Shown one piece after another: positions 36,527-47,910 of a DNA stretch of 64,000 nucleotides. This DNA is from Liolophura sinensis (taxonomy: Eukaryota > Mollusca > Polyplacophora > Chitonida > Chitonidae): positions 6,321,338 through 6,385,337 of the forward strand of contig NC_088302.1 of assembly GCF_032854445.1 (NCBI RefSeq), in the 5' to 3' direction. Position 1 is the first letter of the stretch. Every line of letters begins with the position of its first letter. A model generated the notes under the pieces. It was not told the origin of the DNA. It saw only the letters and a program-made list of their open reading frames with translations, and did not search any database. Made by a program: the position numbers and the translations under genes.

Positions 36527-36650
36527 GACTACCTCAAAAAAACTGTGCTCAGACATAAACCACATTTGTCTTACATTTACATCTAAACGACTACCTCAAA
36601 AAAACTGTGCTCAGACATAAACCACATTTGTCTTACATTTACATCTAAAC
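36527..36650. repeat. Perfect 62-bp tandem duplication
   Basis: The unit starting GACTACCTCAAAAAAACTGT and ending TTACATCTAAAC occurs twice head to tail without a single difference, implying a very recent event or an assembly artefact. Confidence 0.95.
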
Positions 36651-37835
36651 GACTTTTTCTTTGCGCGTGTGATGGTCAAAGGGCAAATTACTTTTAATCA
36701 AGAGACAACACATGGTTGCTGATATCGTGCCTCTGACGTAGTTTTCAGGTCAGTGAGTGAGTTGGGGTTAAATAAAAAGTTCAGTTGGCGCGCAAACGTC
36801 CCGGGCGCGGAGACGCCTTGACGTCCTGAAAATTTCAACCAAGATGGTCGCGCAAGTGCTGCAATTGTAATTCAGTGAAAATGCACGCGTTTTGCAACTT
36901 GATGTTGTCTTAATCACGAAATAAGCAAAATAAAATCTTGATTTAGTTCACTTAACGTCAGGTTTAATATCGTGCGCTTGTTGAACGTTTGCAACGGCTT
37001 GAATCCAACATTCAGTCGAGAGGTGACAACTGTCAGATTAGGGTAAATTATAATCACGTGGTAAAAGGGTCATGTGGTATATCTCCTTCATGTAAGACAT
37101 GATCTTAAAATTTCGTCCCTGCGTGTCATAACTTCTGTTTCACTATATCTTGGTGTGGAATGTACTTTTATAATCTTAATCCTTCCCGGTTTTTAAATTC
37201 AGGAAATGCCAATGTTCAGTTTTTAATGACCGTCGGTATGATAAAAATACTTCAGAGACAGGTGACGACACATTGTGAAAAACTGAGAAAGACGATGTGA
37301 TTGGCCACTGCAATCGTGAATAAAATGAACTTCCAGAAAAACGACGAAAACGCTTTTAGTTGGTTTACATTTTGAAAGAAAAAAACCTTGTTATTGTTAC
37401 GTTGAATAATTAGTTTTCTGGTTTTTATGCCATGACTGGATACACGCAAATGACAAGCGGGTTCATACCGGTGTATTAATATGGGCTAGGTCATTGTTTT
37501 TGGACAAAACACTGTTCTGTTTGAACAGTTTTTGGTGCGGACTTTGGTATGTTTTTAAGCCTTTTTTTATCCCATCTCAGACTAGTAAAGTCACTAAACA
37601 TGTCATTGTAACAGTAGGCAGCTTTGACATTATCTTCAACGACTGACTCTATAGTACTGCCATAGATACCACAGATGATTTATGCAATTGTCAGGCCATC
37701 TCAATGCCAAATTCATTCTTCCAAAAAAATGAGCAGGCCCATAATTTTAAAAGGAAATACTGGCAACATACTGATCGGTATAATCACGATGTTGTACAGA
37801 GCACGAGACTGTGAAGAAAGTATGTGTCATTACTA

Positions 37836-39433
37836 CACTGTTGACCATAAAGTTGGAATAAAATATTTTAGACACAATCCCAGAAGTTTAATATTATTTT
37901 TCGCTTCAAAAATAATATAAGCCGACACGAATTGATGCATAATCTCTCTCTACTACGTGTACAAAAATGTTTTATTCTATGCTAATATGAGAATTACATA
38001 AGAGGCTCTGATGGTAGTGATAAAAAGCCCTGTGCCTGGTGCTTCTCCAGTGATCTTCATTCAGAGAGAGGTCAAATTACCTCGCGCATAACGGAGTTCT
38101 CGGTTTCGCATGGAACAAAATGCAGTGTAGCGGGGATTCCGGTTATGCCTCGTGCTACTCCAATGCCAATACGCCGGAGAGTGATTGCCCTCCATCAAGA
38201 AGGCTACAAACAGTCCGATGTTGCCGATTTTGTAGGCATATCGCAAAGTACAGTCAGCAAAATCATCAGACGTCATCGAGACGTGGGTCATTTGCGGCCA
38301 CGTCAAACTCCAGGACGACCACGACTGACTATGAGACGAGATGACTGCCGACTGCTCAATCTCTCTCGCACAAACCGGAAAATGTCTGCGAACCATCTTC
38401 GCCGTTTGTGGCGGAGGCATTACGGAATCAATGTTTCCCGAACAACGGTGAATCGCAGATTACTTCAGCATGGTTATCGAGTCCAAAGGCTTCGCTGGGC
38501 TAGGAAGCACAGACAATTGCAGTTAGGGCATTGGCTACATGTGGTCTTCACGGATGAGAGTCGCTTCTTCCTGAAACCTGTGGACGGAAGGCAAAGGGTT
38601 CGTCGTTTGCGAGGAGAAAGCCTTCGAGATAACTGTGTGCAGGAAAACAATCAAGGGGGGGGGGGGGGGAGGGGGCGGTTCAGTCATGGTTTGGGCCGGT
38701 ATTCACTATGGTGGAAAAACGCCGTTGGTGGTGCCCGACGAAAACTTCAACGCCGTCGTGTACATTGATATCCTTGAAAACCATTGCCTTCCATACGCAC
38801 GAAGGGTTTATGGAGACAATTTTCGTTTGCAAGACGACAACGCTACACTACACAGGGCCGCTGCAACACGAGAATTTCTTCGTGCGCAAGGGGTGGAGCT
38901 GTTACGTGTTCCCCTGGCCATCGTGTTCCCCTGATATGAACCCAATAGAACATGCCTGGGACAAGTTAGGGCGAGCCATCAACACACGTGACAATATTGC
39001 TGAAAATCTGCAAGAACTGGCACAGGCTCTGATCAATGAGTGGAAGGTTCTGCCCATTGAATTCATTAACAATCTGGTCGACAGCATGCAACGACGTCTT
39101 GACGCATTGATTCGTGTCAGGGGTGGTCATACGAGATATTAATGACTGTTTCTCTTACAAACTGTATTATCTGTAACTTATAATACGAAGGGAACAAATA
39201 CGTTTATGTTTGTGATATTACATTGCAGTAAAGCCTTCAATCCTTTCGTCTTGAAATGCCAGATTTTGTTTTTACGCCGTTCTGCAGCCTATAATCGATC
39301 CATTAAAGATTACAATAGGCTTGGTGTTATGCTGATATCTACGCCATAATCAAGCATTCAATACCGCGTACAATTAGAATAACTCCGAATTCAGTCGTCG
39401 AATTAATTTATTCCAACTTTATGGTCAACAGTG
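37836..39433 (+). mobile_element. Complete-length Tc1-like DNA transposon
   Basis: The ends are perfect inverted repeats: CACTGTTGACCATAAAGTTG at the left, continuing to GGAATAAA (27 bases), and its exact reverse complement at 39407-39433. Both ends are flanked by the TA target duplication (37834-37835 and 39434-39435). Length 1598 bp fits an autonomous Tc1 element. It carries one transposase gene in the plus orientation, which is broken by two frame changes. The two ends' identity argues for a fairly recent insertion. The flanking sequence on both sides is homologous to 30600-30770 and 30985-31130, so the left duplicated copy represents the empty site. Confidence 0.95.
38145..39142 (+). pseudogene. 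Tc1-family transposase with two frameshifts
   Basis: Three successive frames together cover about 330 residues, the usual size. The first (from 38145) has two helix-turn-helix units with a GRPR linker at residues 57-60, and the first catalytic aspartate in VVFTDESRF at residue 137. At a G-run (15 G, 38655-38669) the frame changes; the second frame continues GGGSVMVWAGIHYGGKTPLV and holds the second aspartate in LQDDNATLHR. Near 38908-38931 the frame changes again, and the third frame gives SPDMNPIEHAWDKLGRAI with the catalytic glutamate, and a normal C-terminal GGHTRY. GTTCCCC occurs twice at the second break (38908 and 38925); ignoring the first copy would leave the DD34E spacing. The G-run may also be a sequencing error. 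As read, the gene is not translatable in full. Confidence 0.92.
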
Positions 39434-41644
39434 TATATTTGTTCTTAATCATTGAGGGTATTGAGTCTTTTCCAAAACGGGTAGCGCAATATTTTCGGCA
39501 ATTTTTTCTAAACTACAGTTTCATTTTACTTACTAGTTGATGTTAACCCCGGTTAGCCTCTCTCACGTTATAGATATATCATTGCCATTCCCTAATGAAC
39601 CCTAACATGACTACTGACATGGTTATGTCCCTATTAACAAAAACAACTAAACTTTATGAGTTAGACTAGTTCCGCACGCCTGGAAGGTCTGGAGTTTTTA
39701 TAATGAAACTGTTCAATCCACTTGTCCAAGGCAAATCTGCAATCACAACCGTGTAATTAATATCACCGCCAAAAAGCTCAAATGTCTGACATTCTGCTCA
39801 AATGGCACCGTGTTGAGTAATGGTCTGTCAAAAAAATGGAAAAAGAAATTAATGTCACGTGTGCCACTGTATTAAAGTTCACAAAAAGCTTATTGACCAA
39901 AGCCCATAGTAGTTACCCTCCGGTCAAAGCTAATGCATTGCGCACATAAACTATTCATCACATGGAATAAAGTGAAGTTATGTAATATTACTGATGGGAA
40001 AAGAAGAGGATAAAGTCCAATTGTCCTGTATTTGCTTAGAAGATTTTCAAAATGGAATTGCTTAGTCACCGATTTAACGAAGCCAGACAAAGCTAGTTGT
40101 ATTACCATAAGTGAAATTGGCGTCTAATTAATCAGGGGACTGAATGGTGATGCGAAGGCATGACAGCCATTATTGGTTTTAACAAATATGGTCTCCAGCG
40201 ACAGAAGTTAACAGACGACTGAAATTTGGCCGGCCTATTAATCCGCCATTAAATGAATGGTCATAAATGCTCAACGGGTTACTAAGCGGGACAAATAAAG
40301 GACGAGGAAATTAGTTGAGATATACAAGATAAACACTTTTAAAGGCTTGTATTGCTGAGCACTGTGCTGAAACGGAACCAATCAAAGGAGCAATAACACC
40401 AGGAAGATGTCACTTATAACAGCAACACCCAGACATGAGAACATGTATTAGCATTAATGGCATGTTTTAAAGAATCTCTTTCGATATTTTTGCTTTGCAG
40501 GTAAAATGAAAAGAAAAACGACGTGACCTCAATACCTATTACACCTAGAATTTCTTGCATACAATATATGCCGAACTTTCCGACTGAAAACAATTGCGGC
40601 CTAAGCGCAAAAGATCGAAGAAAGCGGGTCAAACCATTGAAAAACAAAAAAGAAGGTTGTTAGTGATATCAAGCCCGTTCAAATCATTGTCTCGAAACAT
40701 GAACACATTTAACAAAGCCGATGTGATGATTTTAATGATGTAGGAAAGATGCAGTTGCTTCTTCCTTAAAGGACCATAAAACTAGCTTGTTAGACTATGT
40801 CCCAATTGAGAGAATCCTAGGTACTCTAATCATGGAATTCCGATAAAATTGGTGCAGTAACTTATTTAAAATTAGAAAAATATAACATTAAAAATGAACA
40901 TGTAACTACAAACAGAGCATATGAAAAGAACGCGGTGTTCACAGTCGTTCCAATATACAGACAAGGGCAGAAATGTCAAGCGCAAAAAACAATGGTACAA
41001 GCAGAAATGTAAAGCGTAAAAGCAATAGTACAAGCAGAAATGTAAAGCAATGGTATATTCAAAATTCCTTACTGTGTACTTACACTGCATAAAGTATACA
41101 GGTTAGTTTACATATCTCACAACTTCAGTTCTGTTTTTAACATCTGTAATCCCTACCGCCGTGGTAGAAATGGAAAAGCTTGAGTGCAATGTATGGGCTA
41201 TAATACCAGTCTAGTAAACAAATATATATGAAACAAGAATAAGCTTCAAACAGTAATTGATGTGCAATAATCAATGCTGAATAATCGCGTTTGCATATTG
41301 GGAACATATCTACGCTGTAGGGGGTGATAGGTCATTTTATCTAGATTGTGGGAAATTGGTCCATTAGCCTAAACCTAGAGAAGATAACGTGTCTCTCTGG
41401 GTGATTTCCAAATGACTGGGTTAGTAGAAGATGAATCCCATGCCAGATACATGACTCCTAGTACCATAGGCACGGAATGCTAGATATTCACGAGCCTCCT
41501 CACATGTCGACTTACTGACCGAAGCATTTACAAATCAGACTGTTCTATAGCAAATGGTTTACATGAGTTATCAGATATTTCTTTCTCGCGACTGACCGGC
41601 TTCACTGTGGAGATAATTAAATAGTATCAATGAGTACGCATTTA

Positions 41645-41783
41645 ATTTATTTATCTCTTTGATTGGTGTTTTACGGCCTACTCCAGAATATTTCACTTAT
41701 ACGACGGCGGCCAGCATTATGGTGCGAGAAAACCGGGCAGACCCCGAGGAAACCCACCACCATCCGCAGGCTACTGGAAGACC
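41645..41783 (-). repeat. SINE family B inserted in right duplicated copy
   Basis: Minus strand: GGTCTTCCAGTAGCCTGCGG, CATAATGCTGGCCGCCGTCG, TATAAGTGAAATATTCTGGA and an AAAACACCAATCAAAGAGAT tail. The homologous place in the left copy, near 33665, reads straight through without it. Confidence 0.9.
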
Positions 41784-42814
41784 GTAATGAAAGAAATAGC
41801 TTAAGAACTGTTCATGAATCACCGTTTGTCCCGTTGACACTAGGATGTATATGCAACTTATTGTGTTGGAATTGGCTGTACAGTTTATCATTGCTGGATA
41901 AAATTGAAAAGATGCAAATGAGAAAGTAAATTTATGCCTTAAAGCATAAATTAACAATTTTGATTGTCAGAACCACAAATCATGCCCGCCGTTCTACACC
42001 ATCATCCCCGGAGCAAATCTCTCCTTGTGACAAATCCCCCGTTCTAATACTATCGTTGTCATTTACGATACAGAGGTTTTTACGGCTTGCTCCTTATCTC
42101 CCCGCAGGAACACAAAGAGAGCTTTTTTCGATGACCTGTCACGCAAGTTTTTAAGCGTATTTTTTCCGAATTCAATTTAATTTAATTTTTGAAATTAATT
42201 TCCCACTTCACATTTCATCAGAGTAGTGAATTTTAAGAGAGAACCATGCTCTCAGCAAGAAAAATATCAAGTGAAAAAGACTATGGCATGAGTAGTAACT
42301 GAAACTTTTGATGATTTTCTTTGACAAGTCAAGACCTCGAGAGAGCAATACATTTTACATGCAAAGTAAATAATCACATTATATTCAAACACAGAAGCAT
42401 CGTTAATTTTCAATTTTTTTCACCTCAATCACTCACGCAATTAGAGCTATAGAGTTACTAATGAGCGCTTGGTCCAGCAATAGGGCCGGATGTAGTTTAC
42501 ACCGTTTCATTTGGCTGTTCTTGTATCTTGTTAGGGAGCGTTTGTTGGTCATCAAACTGAATAGCTCCATCCCGTCGCCGTTGAGCGTATTATGTCAGTT
42601 AGGATGGTAATGGGCTAATTTCATTTTTCGTTCCTAATTCACTAATTTTACACTATAAAAAATAAATAAATGTAAGATTCAGATAACGTACTGTACACAG
42701 TTTGTCTTTATGTCAGCAGAGTTCAATTTCAATTCTCATTGAATTCTCTGCTGCATACCTTGCAAGTAGTGACCATCAAACATGGGTGTATTCGCGCGTC
42801 AATTCCCCAGTTGT

Positions 42815-42930
42815 GTGTAGATGTTATAGCATCACGAAGTAGAGAGACTAAGGATCAAACCGGAGTCAGGTCACACCAACGCCTTTAAAAATGGTACTCT
42901 TGCTCCCTTGCTTGACGCTCAACATTAAGC
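42815..42930 (+). repeat. SINE family D head fragment in right duplicated copy
   Basis: GATCAAACCGGAGTCAGGTC, ACACCAACGCCTTTAAAA and CTTGACGCTCA correspond to 16470-16540 of the full copy and to the SINE at 35235-35592. The 3' half is deleted. This insertion appears shared by both duplicated copies, so it predates the duplication. Confidence 0.55.
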
Positions 42931-43471
42931 AAGCTCCGGCTTATTGTACGGCCTACCAATTTGTACAAGCCTACAATGACAATACCTTCCTTCCACCTTG
43001 TTTGCTTATAAATATAGTGTCGTGAAACATCATTTTACCAACATTCCTTTTGTGAGTTGAACATGAGATATTCCGCAAGTTACATGTATGAATATACTCC
43101 GCTCACCCACTGGAAACTAGGACCATTTATGTCAGAGTAAATCAGTAAAAAGGACAGAAGTTTTAACGTTAGAGAAGCACTGATAGAATTAATCTCCATT
43201 TAAAAAGCTGGTATGGTTGTCATGTGGTGGAATTTTGTGTGAACTTTCGTGTCCTATCCCTTTCTTTGCAAGGATACAAGTGGGCCTGTAACAGGTGACC
43301 CCTGTAATATTGACTTCACTGGCTAAAAACCTGCACCAATGGCTTTGGCTTGGCAGGCATCGTTTTCCCTGTTGTTCCAAGCGAAAAGCCTTTGATGACG
43401 GTTGCGCTGTTTATTGAGCTTCAAGGTGACGGCCATCAGACGGATGTAGACGAAGGCATTGTCACAAGCCA

Positions 43472-44295
43472 TGTTGTAGAGGACCGTTTGAACTTGGCCA
43501 ATCACAAGCGCTGAAAGCGTCAGGAGATAATTGGCTGCCACATCAAAAACCTATTAAATCTCGATTGTCAGTGTGGTTTCTGTTATGTGAACAACTGCCG
43601 CCAGCTTCTAAACTTAGCTTGCCACTGTTTACATATGCTGAGTTCAGGGCCTGCTGTCTGCCTCTACCTTAGAATGTTCCAGAATACGCTCAGTTCGGGG
43701 CCTGTTTGTTTACAACAAATGTTCAAGAATTTTCTTATTCTAGGAAATTCCACCAGTCTATATAAGACCAATGAAAGTAGGTAAAAGGGGGAGAAAGGAG
43801 AATTATTGAGAGCTTTGGATGCTTTCGCTGTGTGTTACCTTAGTAGGCCTTTTGTGCTGAAGTTTGGAGTCTTTATAGCCTCTGTCTTTGTTATATCATA
43901 CCTCCACCGAGCACTCGTTCAGTCTGAACTTGTATATTTAATTTGTGCTCTTGTGCACGGACCATGTATTAGTACACGACCCTGTCTGTGGAATTTTGTG
44001 TATATTTCGTCATACACTCAGTTATACTGTGGATTTTCCCTCTTGTGAATATTGCCTCTGTGCATTTTTAAGCATTGTGGAGTATATGCGTTCGTTTGGA
44101 CTTGACACCGTTGTACATGTTAGTACTTTAGTATTTATATAGATATTGCTATCCTTTCTTGTTAAACTTAAGCACTTTAGTATTTGTATAAGTCTTGTTA
44201 TGTGTTCTTGTTAAACCCCCATAAATTGTTGAAAAATAAAATCTGCTGGTTTTGGTTACTTTTTTGTGCGGCTAAACTGTCGTGTATTTCGAACA
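43472..44295 (+). mobile_element. Probable solo LTR
   Basis: An 824-bp block starts TGTTG and ends GAACA (TGTT...AACA inverted ends) and is flanked by the same 5 bases, AGCCA, at 43467-43471 and 44296-44300. It contains, in promoter order, a CCAAT box (43498-43502), a TATA-like TCTATATAAG (43757-43766) and a polyadenylation signal AATAAA (44235-44240) followed by a T-rich stretch. No internal retroviral-type genes follow and no primer-binding site is seen, so a solo LTR left by recombination is the best reading. The homology with the left duplicated copy stops exactly at its start. The call depends on the 5-base duplication and should be treated as probable. Confidence 0.5.
43757..43766 (+). 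promoter_or_regulatory. TATA-like box inside the probable LTR
   Basis: TCTATATAAG lies 285 bases inside the element, as expected of a U3 promoter. Its meaning depends on the LTR call. Confidence 0.35.
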
Positions 44296-44300
44296 AGCCA

Positions 44301-46685
44301 TCTCTTTATAATACAGACAGTTTTGGGTCGTAACATTGCTTATAGCGGATGATAGTGTTCGATGCAATTAAATTGTATTCTGCAGTTAGTTTAAGAGCTA
44401 AACTGATGTATTTTGGGCAGGATACTGCAGTAAATTTTGTCAGGCTGAGCTGGCAAGAAAACCGCCTCGGGAGAGAGTCCTTGCTTGAAGAAAAATATTG
44501 TGACTTAGTATTATTTTCCCGAGCAAAGTCGGATTTATTACGAAAATATCTTCCCAAAATCTGAATGAAAGAATCTTTTATCAATGAGAAAGTCCTGCTA
44601 TGTTCGGTAAATACCATGGAATCTGTACAGCCGGCTAGGTCAAGTACTTACACCCATCCAGGACGAGGACGAGCAAACAGCTAAAAGACGACGCTTGTGT
44701 CAACGAACGACGCCCTGACCGCGCGGTCAACTAAAACAAACATCGGCCCTTTGAATACGGAAAAGAGCTTCATACTCTTTGGTTGGGTATCAGGCGTTGT
44801 TGTTTGTATTTTTTTCATTGTCACATTGTTTAATACCGATGGTACGGGAGAGCCCTAGATTTTGTGAAGTCACTCTAGATAGTTATAACATGGCAAACTG
44901 TCGTCACCAAAATTAGTGGCTAGGCACTGGATTTTGTTTGCTAGTTTCTTTGCTGATGTGCAGAATTTTAAAATATTTTCAGAACATTTCTGGAATGCTA
45001 CTTTATAAATTTCAGCTTTATTGGCTGACTTTATGTCCACTTTAAGCAGAGCGCCCTAGATTTTAGATGCTCTGCTCATATTTACTTACAAGAGAATTAT
45101 ACTCAATGTAAAACTTGAAGTGAAGGTGTTTGAAGGAACAACCTTGACACACTGATTTTTGCAGTAATAAATTGTGACGTTGATTGAAATCGACACAGAA
45201 CATGCAGGATCTAGCAAATGCTAAAAGGCGACGAGTGTCCCAAGTTATACACGGGACCATTCGGCATGTTTCTGTCTAAGTAAGGATAATTTACAACTTC
45301 AAACTTAAAACTATCCCACCTGTCGTAAAGTCTGCCAGAGAGGAAGCCGTTTTGGTCTTTATACAAGACAATCGCCACGAGTGCTCTAAAGTAACAGTAA
45401 ATACAGTCAATATGAAAGGCATTAAATCTGCATTAAACTCAACATATGTAAACTCATTTTTAACAAAATTTGAAAAACTATTCCATTACAAAACCAGCAT
45501 AGAGTTCTAGTAACATCCGCAGATGAGTTGATTGTTCATTCACATTTAGTGAATTTTCAGAAATGTTCAAATCACATAATACAGGCACGGGGTTCTGTGG
45601 GCTGAAAACCTGTATAAATACAGTAAAAACGGAGAGAACAGAACAGTTAATCTGATCCGTGTTCTGTGCAGTTCGAAACACCTTTCTTCACCGAATTAAA
45701 ATATTCCTTAGATTAACCAATTTACGCTGTGTCTCCCTGGCTCGATGTTATGAAAATATTTGAGACCATCGTAGACAAAGTCTTTGCCTGGAGTGATATG
45801 TTTTCTCCCTGTTGCAAAGAGTACATTCTGAACATATACCTACGGGATCAACTGTGGATGATAAGCGACGTAAGGAGAAATTAAGAGTTGGAAATAGGTG
45901 TTTCAACAATACAAGTGTACTAAAGCTGACGTATATAAAAGACCCCTTTCAAATAGATAGGAAATCGCAACATTTCGATGCAGCAGTGAGGTGTAATTTT
46001 TTTCAGGCAGAAAAACAAGTAAAACTTACCTGAATATGAATGTACAACTACTGAAGGAACTTTAACATTTCTTCGTATATTGTCAAGCTCTATGTTAGAC
46101 AACTTTAAATACATCAAATCTATACAGATTATATACAGTATTTTCCCAATGAAAGCTCAACGCTCTACTTCAGCTAAGTATGTCGTCCAGATACAGTGAG
46201 AAAGGGGCAGCTATTTATCAGTTTACCTTCGTTATAAATATCTGTTCAGTGTCATATGTACACGGTATAGTTCGTAATACAAAACTTGTTTCAAATACCA
46301 ACATTAGACGGAAAAGTATATTATTGTATGCATTCAAAGGCAAACAGCAGGCTGATCGGTTACCAAAACATATTTTACCTTGGCTTGTTCCATCAGCCGC
46401 ATCTATTGCATAACAACTTCAACAGCATACCGCGGAAGCCCTCCCGTCACTTCGCAGACGATCTGTCACTGTTGGCAGGTTGACAATCGACCTGAGCAAC
46501 AAGGGGACGATTCCCCATCTAGTGTTATACTCCTGTTACGAGTATTTTTCTGATTCATTACTTTTCTCATGTATCCCTTGCAGTGTGTGTAAGATTTTAC
46601 AACTGTATAGTAAAAGTGCACGGCTTAAGAATGAAACCTCTATCACCCATGTTTCTAAAATAGACTTTTCCTTTGGCATTGGTCA
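44301..46685. other. Unassigned, with a diverged dispersed segment
   Basis: No gene recognised. 45280-45400 (AAACTTAAAACTATCCCACC, AGACAATCGCC) resembles 32840-32940, so part of the duplicated or dispersed material is present again. Phrases around GCTAAAAGACGACG (44680) and GCTAAAAGGCGACG (45215) are similar to each other. Overlapping 70-103-residue frames on both strands at 44306-44617 have no recognisable content. Confidence 0.4.
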
Positions 46686-46689
46686 GCTG

Positions 46690-47110
46690 GGGTGAAATGT
46701 CATGACCCCGACCACGAGGAGAGGAGGGCGCGATGAGTTGAGAAAATGATGTTAATTTGAAGTAAAACTTAAAGTTTGCTTCGAAATCGTAGCCCCGTGG
46801 AGTATCCGGGTGAAAACTAAAGGACCTCAGCCCTCTAAGCAAGCTTGTCGTGGAAGGCAACTAACATGGAGCTCTCCCGCGTGGGCGCGGTGAATTTAGG
46901 CTCGCCTCTTCTCGGTTGTGTGAGAGGCAACTGGGAAGTGACCTGTTGGCCGTGGGTCGCGACCCGTAATTAGGGAAGGCGATCCCGGTGACTGAGGGTG
47001 TGGTGGTCTTGCGAGGTCCAACCCGTCATTTTGGCCTTTACTTCTCTTCAGACGGGCGGACGGAGGGCCCGCTTCGATCAATCGGCTGGTCATGTCGGTC
47101 CAGATGTCCG
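46690..47110. other. GC-rich block of unknown nature
   Basis: About 400 bases with clearly higher GC and many CpG than the surroundings, including GCGTGGGCGCGGTG, GGGTCGCGACCCGTAATTAG and GACGGGCGGACGGAGGGCCC. No conserved coding frame, tRNA boxes or rRNA core sequence was recognised. It could be a dispersed repeat or an unmethylated promoter-like island. Confidence 0.5.
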
Positions 47111-47114
47111 TGAG

Positions 47115-47905
47115 TCAATTCTGCTATATCTAAACGTCATTTATCAGTACTACTTTATATGTCAGAATATTTTTTAGTAAGAACTGGTGGCTTGGGTACC
47201 ACCCCATCAACTTCCATTTTCCGCTCTTGGAATCCGCAGTACTTGAACGTAAATATGTCTTATGATATCAAAGATAGCCTTAGATAGTCCGTATGTTTAG
47301 ATCAAGTATAGGGCGTTTTTTCCCAGAATTTTGAACAGACAAAGACAATGGATTAACAATGAAAGGTTTGTCCTTACATTCATTAATAAGACCTATATTT
47401 AAGAAGTTATTATGGCAATAATTACAAAATCAGAATAACGTAAACCTGAGCGATTATTTCTAATTTCCATTTGGGTGAGCTGGTTTGCCAGGGAACCTCT
47501 AATTCGGTCGCAACATCTGACCTAGCTGAGTCGGTCTTTGTCACATAAAACGCTGGAAAATGAGTCGGAGTCAGCAGGGCAGACGGAAAGGCGACGATTA
47601 TGTGCTACACACTGAAATAGTTGACCGTTGGGTATCAGTGGTGTTTATCCAATGAACGGTTTTGTAACGCTAAGAGAATTTTTTCGGACTGTAGAAGTCG
47701 GCGTGTAATTATTTCAGGTGTATTGTCTCCAGTTACAATAATAATGTACCTGTATTGACATGATGAAATGTTTGGTGTATTGTTAAAAAAGTAAATTATA
47801 TTGCTGCAATATTAAGATTTGTGTTTGAATTCCTTAACAGGCCGCCATCCGGCACCAGTGGTATAGAATGGTATCATTTCCATTTTCAATTACATCTATA
47901 ACAAA
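47115..47905. other. Unassigned
   Basis: No gene or recognised repeat was seen. Confidence 0.35.
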
Positions 47906-47910
47906 CTCAA

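Larger units (their letters stand above)
36685..43471 (+). repeat. Right copy of the ~7-kb tandem segmental duplication
   Basis: Collinear with 29890-36480 as listed for the left copy. It carries three insertions that the left copy lacks: the Tc1 element (37836-39433), a SINE B (41645-41783) and, at its end, a probable solo LTR. This gives their relative ages: all three are later than the duplication. It lacks the family A block of the left copy. Confidence 0.85.

Noticed and set aside
38061-38420. 119-residue minus-strand frame
   Set aside because: It lies antisense to the Tc1 transposase N-terminal region and is a shadow of it.
46896-47093. 65-residue Pro/Arg-rich minus frame in the GC-rich block
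   Set aside because: Stops are rare in GC-rich sequence, so such a frame is expected by chance.
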